From Cupriavidus agavae (lineage in GTDB: Bacteria > Pseudomonadota > Gammaproteobacteria > Burkholderiales > Burkholderiaceae), in assembly GCF_004217045.1 (NCBI RefSeq), contig NZ_SGXM01000001.1:124001-188000 (forward strand): a DNA stretch of 64,000 nt, written 5' to 3'. Each line of letters begins with the position of its first letter. Within the stretch, counting starts at the first letter, position 1. Below the pieces are notes generated by a model. That model did not search any database and was not told the origin of the DNA. It saw nothing but the letters and a program-made list of their open reading frames with translations. This document shows, piece after piece, positions 24,092 to 34,163 of this stretch. The translations under genes and the position numbers were made by a program.

Positions 24092-24124
24092 ATGGGCTGG
24101 CAGCAATGCCGGCCCATTTTTTTT
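24092..24124 (+). terminator. Terminator of the b561-yceI unit
   Basis: Stem ATGGGCTGGC/GCCGGCCCAT (one G-T pair) with loop AGCAAT, followed by a run of eight or so T. Confidence 0.9.
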
Positions 24125-24162
24125 GCCGCTTGCATACCCCCCTATTTGTCGTGGCTGCACGG

Positions 24163-24192
24163 TTGTGCGTTGCCGAACAGCCACAGTACAAT
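24163..24192 (+). promoter_or_regulatory. Putative sigma-70 promoter of the phc-like cluster
   Basis: TTGTGC and TACAAT are separated by 18 bp in the 390-bp gap between the yceI terminator and the first phc-like gene. It would give a leader of about 210 nt. The rest of this gap shows nothing I recognise. Confidence 0.4.
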
Positions 24193-24408
24193 GGTTCGCC
24201 GCAGTCCCACCCTCCGGGTCGGCGCCCGCCGCCGCTTTCGCCGCTGGCGTACGCCCATCCGCAACAGGTCACGCGCATCGATATGAGCATTGGCTGCATT
24301 CCCTGATTGGTAGTTCGCCGCAAGACCCTTGCCTGAGCTGTACCCGGCCGGCCGCCCTCCTGGCGCCCGAGCCCGCAGCGTTTCTCGGAATTCCCCTGGC
24401 GCGATACC

Positions 24409-25800
24409 GTGTACTCCAAAACGCAAATCGATCCGGTAGTCAGCTTCCGCAACTCGCAGGGCGAGCAGGTGCGGGGCACGATCATCAATCTCCAGCGCAA
24501 GTCGCTGGTGATGGAAATCTACAATCCCTATTCGATTGTCCAGGTCAGCGAGGTACTCAGCGAGCTGAACGTCCGCATGGGCGCCAAGAACGCCTACCTC
24601 GGCAAGGCCGTGGTCATGAGTCTCGTGAACACCGGCCTGACGGCCGTGGTGTCGCTGACGCTGATTGACGAATGGCGGGAATTGACCGACGTCAATGACG
24701 CGCCGAAATCGGTGGCCCGCGAGGCCGACCTGTTCGTCCAGGACTGGGACACGCGCTTCAATATCCGGCGCGACTACCAGATCGTGGTCAACGAGATGCG
24801 CGCATTTCTCTCGGAAGTGTCGCGCTGGGTCGAGCAGGTGGACCTGACCGAATCGCTGCCGAAGAAGGAAGGCCGGCTGCGCGAGGACGTGTTCTACGAA
24901 CTGGCGTCGCCGCTGATGGGGAAGGTGAAGACTTACCTCGACTGGCTCGAAGGCGAGGCCCAGCGCGTGGATACCGAACTGGCGCCGGTGCACCGCACCT
25001 ACGCCCAGGCCGCGCTGCATCCGCTGCTGCTGCGCGCCCCGTTCGTATATCGTACTTTTACGAAGCCGCTCGGGTATGCGGGCGACTACGAGATGGTCAA
25101 CCAGATCCTCAGCGATCCGCAGCAGGGACCGACCACCTACTTCCAGATCGTCAACACGGCCTTCCTGAAGGCGGCGGTGGCCACGGCGCACCGCAACCGG
25201 ATCGACCTGCTGGTGGACTTCCTGACCCGCCAGGCCGAGCGCGCGCGCGCCGAGGGCCGGACGTTCCGGATCCTGAACGTGGGCTGCGGACCGGCCTTCG
25301 AGATCCAGCGCTTCGTGCGCGAGTATCCGAACCCCGAATTGCTGTCGTTCCAGCTCGTCGATTTCAGCGAGGAAACGCTCGAATACACGCGCACCTCGAT
25401 CGAGCGCTCGGCGGCGGCTGCCGGACACAAGGTGTCGGTGGAAATGCTGCACCAGTCGGTGCACGAACTGCTCAAGCGCCGGATTGCCATGGACGACCCC
25501 AGCGTGCGGGAGTTCGACGCGGTCTACTGCGCCGGGCTGTTCGACTACCTGTCGGACAAGGTCTGCGCGCGCCTGCTGTCGTATTTCGCGTCGCGCTCCA
25601 AGCCGGGCGGACAGTTGCTGGTTACCAACGTCCACTCCGACAACCCCGAGAAATTCGGCATGGAGCACCTGCTGGAGTGGTACCTGATCTATCGCGACGA
25701 GGCCGGGATGTCCTCGCTGTTGCCGGAGAATTCGCATGCCCACCGACTCTATGTCGATGAAACCGGCGTCAATGTCTTCGCCGAAGCCACCATCCGCTGA
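24409..25800 (+). CDS. phcB: PhcB-like SAM-dependent methyltransferase (3-hydroxy fatty acid methyl ester autoinducer synthesis)
   Basis: A 463-residue protein from a GTG start. Residues 1-90 resemble a PilZ-like beta domain (FRNSQGEQVRGTIINLQRKS), a helical linker follows, and from about 285 a class I methyltransferase with SAM motif ILNVGCGPAFE (288-298) and the acidic segment LVDFSEETLEYT. In Ralstonia, PhcB methylates 3-hydroxy fatty acids to make the diffusible quorum signals 3-OH PAME or 3-OH MAME. The call rests on domains plus the order of the next three genes (sensor kinase, receiver-kinase, receiver), which match phcBSRQ. Which chain length is used cannot be read. Confidence 0.83.
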   Translation: MYSKTQIDPVVSFRNSQGEQVRGTIINLQRKSLVMEIYNPYSIVQVSEVLSELNVRMGAKNAYLGKAVVMSLVNTGLTAVVSLTLIDEWRELTDVNDAPKSVAREADLFVQDWDTRFNIRRDYQIVVNEMRAFLSEVSRWVEQVDLTESLPKKEGRLREDVFYELASPLMGKVKTYLDWLEGEAQRVDTELAPVHRTYAQAALHPLLLRAPFVYRTFTKPLGYAGDYEMVNQILSDPQQGPTTYFQIVNTAFLKAAVATAHRNRIDLLVDFLTRQAERARAEGRTFRILNVGCGPAFEIQRFVREYPNPELLSFQLVDFSEETLEYTRTSIERSAAAAGHKVSVEMLHQSVHELLKRRIAMDDPSVREFDAVYCAGLFDYLSDKVCARLLSYFASRSKPGGQLLVTNVHSDNPEKFGMEHLLEWYLIYRDEAGMSSLLPENSHAHRLYVDETGVNVFAEATIR

Positions 25801-25828
25801 GGACGAGGCGGCGCCGCCAGCCAGGGTC

Positions 25829-27169
25829 ATGAGCTCGAACCAACTCTATGCCGGCTACCAGTCGGAGCTGGCCGACTTCCGTCTCGCCTTCAGCCGCGGC
25901 GGCGCCTACACGGCCATCGCGCTGGTGTTGCTGGGCGTGGGGCTCGACTACGGCCAGTATCCGCACCTGCAGCTCCCGTTCGCGATTGCGCGGGTGGTGG
26001 TCTCGCTGATGATCGCCGGCGTGGTGGTGGCGCTGTACAGCCAGGCCGGGCGCCGCTTCGCGCCGTGGCTGACCATGACGTGGCTGCTGCTGCCGCAGAT
26101 CATGATCGCCTGGATGATCTCGCAGACCGAGGGCGTGCAGTCGCCCTATTACGTGGGCCTGAACCTGGCGATCTTCGCCTCGGGCATCGCCCTGCCGTTC
26201 GGGCTCTGGCAGAACCTGGTGTTTGGCGTGCTCTCGTACGTGCTCTACGCGCTGGCCTGCCTGCTGCACGCGGGCGGGATCGAGCCCGTGGGTACTTTCA
26301 TCGTCAACTCGTTGTTCCTGCTGTTCGCGGCGGCGGCCAGCGGCGTCTACACGTTCTTCAACGAACGGGCGCGCTTCATGCTGTTCCGGCTCAAGGCCGA
26401 GGTGGCGGACAAGAATACCGAACTCGAAGTCATCAACCGCAAGCTGGTAGACATCAAGGGCCAGATGCTGCAGCAGGAAAAGATGGCCGCGATCGGTACG
26501 CTGGCCGCCGGATTGTTGCACGAAGTCAACAACCCGGTGAATTTCTGCCTGATGGCGATCGAGGTGGCCATGGAGGAGCCGGCGGCCAAGTCCGAGCCGG
26601 GCATCCAGGAATGCCTGGTCGATGCCAAGCAGGGCATGCAGCGGATCCAGCATATCGTCTCGGACCTGAAGACGTTCGCCTACCGCAAGCCGGGCGCCGA
26701 GGTCGAAGGCACGCCGTTCCTGTTCGAGAAGGCGCTCGATTCGTCGCAGCGGCTGACCGCGCACGAGTTGCGCGGCGTCAAGATGACGCGCGAGATGCCC
26801 GACGACACCCTGGTGATGGGCGACGAGGCCGCGATCATCGGCGTACTGATCAACCTGTTCTCGAATGCCGCCCTGGCCATGCGCAAGGCCGGCACGAAGG
26901 AGCCGATGATCCATACCACCGTGCGCTGGGAGACCGGCGCCGGGCGCCGCCTGCATGTCACGGTGCGCGACAACGGCCCCGGCATCGCGCCCGAGAACCT
27001 CGCACGCGTGTTCGAGCCGTTCTTCACCACGCGCGAGGTGGGGCAGGGGCTGGGGCTGGGCCTGTCGATCAGCTACGCGGTGATCGAGCGCCATGGCGGC
27101 GTGCTGTACGCCGAAAGCGAAGTGGGCCAGTGGGCCTCCTTCAGCTTCGACCTGCCGCGCGCGGAGTGA
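25829..27169 (+). CDS. phcS: PhcS-like membrane sensor histidine kinase
   Basis: A 446-residue kinase. Residues ~28-175 form six hydrophobic segments without a large periplasmic loop, suited to sensing a membrane-soluble signal. A coiled linker (ADKNTELEVINRKLVDIKG) leads to the phospho-accepting histidine H231 in LLHEVNNPVNF, then the N box (NLFSNAALA), G1 (DNGPGI), F (FEPFFTTRE) and G2 (GQGLGLGLS) of the ATPase. In-frame starts at 25736, 25751 and 25772 would overlap phcB; ATG 25829 leaves 28 bp. In the Phc system this kinase detects the methyl ester and signals to PhcR/PhcQ. Confidence 0.85.
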   Translation: MSSNQLYAGYQSELADFRLAFSRGGAYTAIALVLLGVGLDYGQYPHLQLPFAIARVVVSLMIAGVVVALYSQAGRRFAPWLTMTWLLLPQIMIAWMISQTEGVQSPYYVGLNLAIFASGIALPFGLWQNLVFGVLSYVLYALACLLHAGGIEPVGTFIVNSLFLLFAAAASGVYTFFNERARFMLFRLKAEVADKNTELEVINRKLVDIKGQMLQQEKMAAIGTLAAGLLHEVNNPVNFCLMAIEVAMEEPAAKSEPGIQECLVDAKQGMQRIQHIVSDLKTFAYRKPGAEVEGTPFLFEKALDSSQRLTAHELRGVKMTREMPDDTLVMGDEAAIIGVLINLFSNAALAMRKAGTKEPMIHTTVRWETGAGRRLHVTVRDNGPGIAPENLARVFEPFFTTREVGQGLGLGLSISYAVIERHGGVLYAESEVGQWASFSFDLPRAE

Positions 27170-27176
27170 GGCCGTC

Positions 27177-28310
27177 ATGATCGACGTCAACCAGGCGCGC
27201 CCGACCATCCTCTACGTCGACGACGAGGAGATGGCGTGCAAGTACTTCGCCCGCGCGGTCGGGAGCGAGTACGAGGTGCTGTCTGCCACGGGCGCCGACG
27301 AAGCCATCGCCATCCTGCGTACCGAGCACGCGCGGGTGTCGGTGCTCGTCACCGATTTCCGCATGCCGGGCCGCGACGGCGGCGACCTGCTGCGGCAGGT
27401 GGCACTCGAATACCCGCAGATGGTCCGGATTCTGGTCACGGCCTACGCGGACAAGGACATCCTGCTGGAAACGGTCAACAACGGCGAGGTCTTCCGCATC
27501 CTGGAGAAGCCGATTGCCGTGGCCGACGTGCGCGAGGTACTGCGGCTGGCCGGCGAGCGCTTCCGCGAGCGGGCGGTGCGCCAGCAGCGGCTGATGGCGA
27601 TCGACGAGACGCTGGCCTTCCTGGCGCATGAACTGAACACGCCGCTGGCGGCGATTGCCAATTTCGCGCGCGGGATCGAATCGCGCGTGGGTGGCGAATA
27701 CAGCGCACAGCGCCAGGGCGAGATCGGCCACGCGGCCGGTGCCATGTTCGACAACGCGCAATATTGCCTCGGCGTGCTGTCGTCGTTCCTGCAGTCGGTG
27801 CGCAGCAGCGCGGGCGGCACCAAGCCGCGCGCCGGCCCCGGGCAGGAAGTCAGCGCGGGCGCGCTGGTGGCGTCGCTACTGGATAGCTATCCATTTGCCG
27901 ATAACCAGCGTAACTGGGTGCAGGTGGACGTGCACGGCGATTTCACGGTGCCGACGCTGCCCAACTGCGTGGCGCTGGTGCTGTCGTCGGTCATGAGCAA
28001 TGCGCTGCGGGCGCTGGCTGGCGCCCCGGCGCCGGCGCTGCGCTTCGAGGTGGTGGCCGGCGACCAGCACGAGATCCGCATCGTCGACAACGGACCCGGC
28101 ATCCCGCCCGAAGTCATGGAGCGGCTGCTGGTGGACCCCGTCACCACCCACGCCGCGGCCGGCGGCAGTGGTATGGGCATGATTTTCTGCAACCGGATAA
28201 TGCAGTCCTTTGGTGGCGGCATCCGTATCGCCTCCGCGTCCGGCGCGGGCACCACCGTTACCCTCGATTTCCCCAATTTCAAGAATCGTATGCACAGGAG
28301 TGATCGATGA
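27177..28310 (+). CDS. phcR: PhcR-like response regulator with histidine kinase domain
   Basis: A 377-residue protein with an N-terminal receiver (ILYVDDEE, acceptor D60 in VLVTDFRMPG, K111 in ILEKP) joined to a kinase-like half: H151 in FLAHELNTPLAAI, N box SNALRALAG, and DNGPGIPPEV plus GGSGMGM for ATP binding. This receiver-plus-kinase order is the mark of PhcR. The ATG lies 7 bp after phcS, and its stop overlaps the phcQ start (ATGA), so the three genes are probably made from one transcript. Confidence 0.86.
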   Translation: MIDVNQARPTILYVDDEEMACKYFARAVGSEYEVLSATGADEAIAILRTEHARVSVLVTDFRMPGRDGGDLLRQVALEYPQMVRILVTAYADKDILLETVNNGEVFRILEKPIAVADVREVLRLAGERFRERAVRQQRLMAIDETLAFLAHELNTPLAAIANFARGIESRVGGEYSAQRQGEIGHAAGAMFDNAQYCLGVLSSFLQSVRSSAGGTKPRAGPGQEVSAGALVASLLDSYPFADNQRNWVQVDVHGDFTVPTLPNCVALVLSSVMSNALRALAGAPAPALRFEVVAGDQHEIRIVDNGPGIPPEVMERLLVDPVTTHAAAGGSGMGMIFCNRIMQSFGGGIRIASASGAGTTVTLDFPNFKNRMHRSDR

Positions 28311-29299
28311 GCGAACCGAATATGACGCAGGCACCCCCGGCGATTCTGTTCGTCGACGACGAAGCTACCGCAGTCAAATATTTCCAGCGCGCCATCGGGC
28401 AGCTTGCGCCGGTGGTGACCGGCCAGTCGGTGGAGGAGGGCAAGGCCCTGCTCGATGCCCATGCCGAGAGCCTGGCCGTGCTGGTGTCCGACCAACGTAT
28501 GCCGGGCGAGTACGGCAATGAACTGCTGCGGTACGCGCGTGAGCGCTATCCGCACATCGTGCGGATTCTGACCACGGCCTACTCGGAACTCGACCAGACC
28601 GTCGAGGCGGTCAACCAGGGCCAGATCCATCGCTATATCAAGAAGCCGTGGGACATCACGGCGCTGCGCATGGAACTGAAGCAGGCGCTGGAGCTGTCCG
28701 GCCTGCGCCGCGAACGCGACCAGCTCGTGCGCGAGAAGCTGATGGTCATGCAGAAGCAGACCGTGGCCACGCGCGTGGGCATGGTGCACGCGCTGTGTGC
28801 GAGCCTGATCGGACCGGGCCGCTTCCAGCCCGTGGAGACCTATCTGGCGGGCACGTCGCTGGTGGGCGCCCAGAATCCCGAGCCGGACTGGCAGCGTGTG
28901 GACTACGCCGATGTCGTCGGCGCCGAGAGTCAGCGCAGCGGGACGTTCGGCCATGCGGTGGGGACGAAGCTGGCCGCGCTGCGCGCGGCGGGCCGCGGCG
29001 CGGGCGACGTGGCGGCGGTGCTGGCCGAGGCGCTGGGCGCGTCGGTACGCCGCGACGGCGATGTCATCACCTGGACCTCGCCGGCCACGCTCAACGAGTT
29101 CGTGGCCAAGCCTGTTGACGAGGCGGTTTCGGCGGAGCACGTGGGCTGGCTGGCCACGCTGCTGTGGCTGGAGGAAGCCGGCGGCGCGCTGCAACTGGTG
29201 CGCGAGGGCGACGCGATCTCGGCCCGCACCGGCACCCGTGCCGAGTCGTTCTCGGCGGACCGGCTGGCGGTCTGGATCGAGGAGCTGACCGAAGCCTGA
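28307..29299 (+). CDS. phcQ: PhcQ-like response regulator
   Basis: A 330-residue protein with a receiver (ILFVDDEA, acceptor D62 in VLVSDQRMPG, lysine in YIKKPW) and a ~200-residue C-terminal region without a recognisable DNA-binding motif; a helical segment (RRERDQLVREKLMVMQKQ) links the two. Its receiver is visibly related to that of phcR (VDDE-A-KYF-RAIG patterns), suggesting duplication. In Ralstonia, PhcQ helps pass the signal on to the regulator PhcA, which is not in this window. A strong terminator follows. Confidence 0.85.
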   Translation: MSEPNMTQAPPAILFVDDEATAVKYFQRAIGQLAPVVTGQSVEEGKALLDAHAESLAVLVSDQRMPGEYGNELLRYARERYPHIVRILTTAYSELDQTVEAVNQGQIHRYIKKPWDITALRMELKQALELSGLRRERDQLVREKLMVMQKQTVATRVGMVHALCASLIGPGRFQPVETYLAGTSLVGAQNPEPDWQRVDYADVVGAESQRSGTFGHAVGTKLAALRAAGRGAGDVAAVLAEALGASVRRDGDVITWTSPATLNEFVAKPVDEAVSAEHVGWLATLLWLEEAGGALQLVREGDAISARTGTRAESFSADRLAVWIEELTEA

Positions 29300-29330
29300 G
29301 CGCTTGCCGCTGCCGTGGCGGCCGCCCATG

Positions 29331-29359
29331 AAAAAACCCCGCATACAGCGGGGTTTTTT
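29331..29359. terminator. Bidirectional terminator between phcQ and secF
   Basis: Perfect 12-bp inverted repeat AAAAAACCCCGC/GCGGGGTTTTTT with loop ATACA between convergent genes. It can terminate both strands. Confidence 0.93.
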
Positions 29360-29381
29360 CTTTGTGACAGCGAACCGTCCG

Positions 29382-30356
29382 TCAGGCTTGCGCGCCGAAG
29401 TTCGGGTCGTTGCGGTCGGTGGAGTCGCCGCCCTTCTTGTCGGCCTTCACGAGATCCTCGCGCTTGACGCCGAACCACATGGCCAGTGCCGCCGCCACGA
29501 AGACCGACGAGTAGATACCGAACAGGATACCGACCGTCAGCGCCAGGGCGAAGTAGTGCAGCGTGGGACCGCCGAAGAAGAACATCGACAGCACCATCAT
29601 TTCGGTGGAGCCGTGGGTGATGATCGTCCGCGACATGGTGCTGGTGATCGCGTGGTCGATGACTTCGTGCGTGGTCATCTTGCGGTACTTGCGGAAGGCT
29701 TCCCGGATCCGGTCGAAGATCACGACCGATTCGTTGACCGAGTAGCCGAGCACCGCCAGGATTGCCGCCAGCACCGACAGCGAGAATTCCCACTGGAAGT
29801 AGGCGAAGAAGCCCAGGATGATCACCACGTCGTGCAGGTTGGCGATGATGCCCGCCACGGCGAACTTCCATTCGAACCGGAACGACAGGTAGATCACGAT
29901 GCCGGCCACCACGCACAGCAGCGCCAGCAGGCCGTCGGTGGCCAGTTCCTTGCCCACCTGCGGGCCCACGAACTCCACGCGCTGGAGCTTGACGTCGGGA
30001 GCACTGGCGGTCAGCGCGCCCATGACCTGCTCGCTCTGCTGCGCCGAGGTCACGGGCTTGCCGTCCGGACCCTTCTGCAGCGGCAGGCGGATCATCACGT
30101 CGCGCGAGGTGCCGAAGTTCTGCACCTGCACGTCGCTGTAGCCGAGCTTGCCGACCTGGCCGCGGATCTTTTCAAGATCGGCGGTCTGCTGGTAGTTGAC
30201 CTCCATCACCGTGCCGCCGGTGAACTCGATCGACAGGTGCAGGCCCTTTTGCCAGAGGAAGAAGACAGCGGCGGCAAACGTCAGGAAGGAAATCACGTTG
30301 AAGATCAACGCGTGCTTCATGAACGGAATGTCGCGCTTGATGCGGAAGAATTCCAT
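29382..30356 (-). CDS. secF: Protein translocase subunit SecF
   Basis: SecF, with SecD, uses the proton gradient to help protein export through SecYEG. The 324-residue protein has an N-terminal helix, the EFTGGTVMEV segment of the periplasmic domain, and a five-helix block with DVVIILGFFAY, YSVNESVVIFDRIRE and the conserved TSTMSRTIITHGSTE segment. It is the last gene of a queA-tgt-yajC-secD-secF series and lies 22 bp after secD. Confidence 0.96.
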   Translation of the reverse strand: MEFFRIKRDIPFMKHALIFNVISFLTFAAAVFFLWQKGLHLSIEFTGGTVMEVNYQQTADLEKIRGQVGKLGYSDVQVQNFGTSRDVMIRLPLQKGPDGKPVTSAQQSEQVMGALTASAPDVKLQRVEFVGPQVGKELATDGLLALLCVVAGIVIYLSFRFEWKFAVAGIIANLHDVVIILGFFAYFQWEFSLSVLAAILAVLGYSVNESVVIFDRIREAFRKYRKMTTHEVIDHAITSTMSRTIITHGSTEMMVLSMFFFGGPTLHYFALALTVGILFGIYSSVFVAAALAMWFGVKREDLVKADKKGGDSTDRNDPNFGAQA

Positions 30357-30378
30357 GATGTGTAGTTCCTGTCCTGGC

Positions 30379-32244
30379 TTACTTGGTGACCGGGGTATCG
30401 GGGCCCGGCTTCCAGACCTGGCCGATGGCCAGGCTCTGCAGCTTCTTCTTGCGGCCGTACCAGAGGTTGACGATGCCGCGGTTGAAGAACACCGCCGAGA
30501 ACATCGAGGTCAGGATGCCCAGGCAGTGCACCACGGCAAAGCCGCGCACCGGGCCGGAGCCGAAGGCCAGCAGCGCCAGGCCCGCGATCAGCGTGGTCAC
30601 GTTCGAGTCCAGGATGGTGGCCCAGGCACGGTCGAAGCCGATGGCGATGGCCATCTGCGGCGACGCGCCGGCGCGCAGTTCTTCCCGGATCCGCTCGTTG
30701 ATCAGCACGTTGGCGTCGATGGCCATGCCCAGCACCAGCGCGATGGCCGCGATGCCCGGCAGCGTCAGGGTGGCCTGCAGCATCGACAGCAACGCCACCA
30801 GCAGCAGCAGGTTCACCCCGAGCGCCACCACCGAGAACACGCCGAACAGCATGTAGTAGAAGATCATGAAGACGCCCATGGCGGCAAAGCCGTACGCCAC
30901 GGAGTCGAAGCCCTTCTGGATGTTGTCCGCGCCCAGCGACGGGCCGATGGTGCGTTCCTCGATGATTTCCATCGGCGCGGCCAGCGAGCCGGCGCGCAGC
31001 AGCAGCGCCAGGTCATTGGCGGCTTCGGTCGAGTACGAACCGGTGATCTGGAAGCTCGAACCCAGTTCAGACTGGATCGTCGCCACGGTCAGCACTTCGC
31101 CCTTGCCCTTTTCGAACAGCACGATGCCCATCGGCTTGCCGATGTTCTCGCGCGACACGTCGCGCAGCGTGCGGCCGCCCTGGGCGTCGAGCTTGATGTT
31201 GACCGACGGACGCTGGTTCTGGTCGAAGCCGGCCGAGGCGCTCTCGATGCGGTCGCCCGTGAAGATCACCTGCTTGCGCAGGATCACCGGGGCGCCGTTG
31301 CCCTGCGTGAAGAGTTCGTCGCCGAACGGCACCGGATCGCCCGGACGCGGGTTGCGCGGGGCGTCGGGGTCGGCCAGGCGGGCTTCCAGCGTGGCGGTGC
31401 GGCCGATGATGTCCTTGGCCTTGGCGGTGTCCTGCACGCCCGGCAGCTGCACCACGATACGGTCGGCGCCCTGCTGCTGGATCACGGGCTCGGCCACGCC
31501 GAGCTCGTTCACGCGGTTGTGCAGCGTGGTGATGTTCTGCTTGACGGCGGCGTCCTGCACGGCCTTGCGGGCGGCGTCGGTGAACACGCCGACGATGTTG
31601 TTGCCGTCCATCGTGAAAGCCAGCTCGCGCAGGTTGTCGGCCAGGATGCCGCGTGCGCGGTTGGCCTCGTCGGCGTTGCTGAAGCGTACGGTCAGGCGGT
31701 CGCCGTCGCGGTCGATGCCGCCGTGGCGGATGCCCTTGTCACGCAGCAGCGTGCGTGCATCGCCCGAGAGGCTGTCGAGCTTCTTGTCGACGGCGCCCTT
31801 CATGTCCACCTGGAGCAGGAAGTGCACGCCGCCGCGCAGGTCCAGGCCCAGGTACATCGGCAGCGCATGCAGCGAGGTCAGCCATTGCGGCGAGCCCGAC
31901 AGCAGGTTCAGCGCCACCACGTAGGTGGGATCGTTGGCATCGGGGTTGAGCGCGCGGGCCAGTACGTCCTTGGCCTTGAGCTGCTCGTCGGTGGTGCGGA
32001 AGCGGGCCTTGATCGAGCCGGATTGGCCGGCCAGGTCGAAGAACACGCCGTCCGGCTGCAGCTGATGCTGCGCCAGCACTTCCTCGACCTGCCGCTGCAT
32101 GGCCAGGTCGACCTTGACCGTGGCCTTGGCCGACGAGATCTGGACGGCGGGCGCCTCGCCGAAGAAGTTCGGCAAGGTATAGATGATCCCGATGGCCAGG
32201 GCCACCAGGATCACGATGTACTTCCAAAGCGGGTAACGATTCAT
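30379..32244 (-). CDS. secD: Protein translocase subunit SecD
   Basis: SecD is the larger partner of SecF. The 621-residue protein opens with an N-terminal helix (YIVILVALAIGIIYTLP), the P1 domain motif GLDLRGGVHFLLQVD, then a large periplasmic part and a C-terminal membrane block including GIAAIALVLGMAIDANVLINERIREE, the core RND-type segment with the proton-relay aspartate in AIDANV. Length is typical. It is 210 bp after yajC on the same strand. Confidence 0.96.
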   Translation of the reverse strand: MNRYPLWKYIVILVALAIGIIYTLPNFFGEAPAVQISSAKATVKVDLAMQRQVEEVLAQHQLQPDGVFFDLAGQSGSIKARFRTTDEQLKAKDVLARALNPDANDPTYVVALNLLSGSPQWLTSLHALPMYLGLDLRGGVHFLLQVDMKGAVDKKLDSLSGDARTLLRDKGIRHGGIDRDGDRLTVRFSNADEANRARGILADNLRELAFTMDGNNIVGVFTDAARKAVQDAAVKQNITTLHNRVNELGVAEPVIQQQGADRIVVQLPGVQDTAKAKDIIGRTATLEARLADPDAPRNPRPGDPVPFGDELFTQGNGAPVILRKQVIFTGDRIESASAGFDQNQRPSVNIKLDAQGGRTLRDVSRENIGKPMGIVLFEKGKGEVLTVATIQSELGSSFQITGSYSTEAANDLALLLRAGSLAAPMEIIEERTIGPSLGADNIQKGFDSVAYGFAAMGVFMIFYYMLFGVFSVVALGVNLLLLVALLSMLQATLTLPGIAAIALVLGMAIDANVLINERIREELRAGASPQMAIAIGFDRAWATILDSNVTTLIAGLALLAFGSGPVRGFAVVHCLGILTSMFSAVFFNRGIVNLWYGRKKKLQSLAIGQVWKPGPDTPVTK

Positions 32245-32454
32245 CTTTGGCCAGTCGTTGCGGTTGGCGTGGCCGATTGTCGCGCGCAGTGCGCGCCGGA
32301 TCGGCCGGACCGGTTGGCAAACAGCCGCCTGGCAGCTCCGGGCGGGTCCGGACGGACCCGCAGGGCTGGTTCAGGCGGCTGCGCAGGGGACGGTCACTGG
32401 CGGGGTAAGCCGCGCGTGGACCGTGCCGGGATCAGGCGAGTGAGGCAGTCCGGA

Positions 32455-32781
32455 TCAGAGCGACTTCAGCGAGCCCTTGGGCAGGACGGTGGTCACGGCG
32501 TTCTTCTGCACGGTGATTTCCGTGCCCTCGGCCACTTCCAGCGTCACGTAGTTTTCATTGACCTTCGTCACACGGCCCAGGATGCCGCCGGCGGTCACGA
32601 CTTCGTCGTTCTTCGCCAGTGCTTCCATCATGGCCTTGGCTTCCTTTTGCCGCTTCATCTGCGGGCGGATCATGATGAACCACAGCACTGCGAACATCAG
32701 GATGATCGGCAGGAAACTCATCAGGCCACCAGCCGCGCCGCCAGCACTGGCGGTCTGGGCAAAAGCGTTCGAAATCAGCAC
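32455..32781 (-). CDS. yajC: Preprotein translocase subunit YajC
   Basis: YajC is a small single-span membrane protein that associates with SecDF. The 108 residues contain one helix (LPIILMFAVLWFIMIRPQMKR, shortened here to its core) and the family segment MEALAKNDEVVTAGGILGRV. It sits in its standard place between tgt and secD. Confidence 0.95.
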   Translation of the reverse strand: MLISNAFAQTASAGGAAGGLMSFLPIILMFAVLWFIMIRPQMKRQKEAKAMMEALAKNDEVVTAGGILGRVTKVNENYVTLEVAEGTEITVQKNAVTTVLPKGSLKSL

Positions 32782-33014
32782 GTTACTTCTCCGTCACAAA
32801 GGTCGTTCAGTGAATCGGGCATTCTATCACCCGTTAATGTCCCGTCCTGGCATTCTAGGGCGAATTCCGGGTTTGTTCGGGGTGCCTTGCAAGACCTATG
32901 CGGACTGCGCAGACACCGCGCCCACGGCAAGCCCGGGCGGGCAGCTATTCGACCGGCCGGCGCCGAAAAGTTCGGTCTATCGGCGTTGCCTGTCTTATTT
33001 TCAATACATTGGCG

Positions 33015-34163
<1,149 letters not shown>

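Noticed and set aside
32342..32361. Inverted repeat GCGGGTCCG/CGGACCCGC between yajC and secD as terminator
   Set aside because: Its spacer is only 2 nt and no T run follows on the minus strand, so it does not look like an intrinsic terminator.
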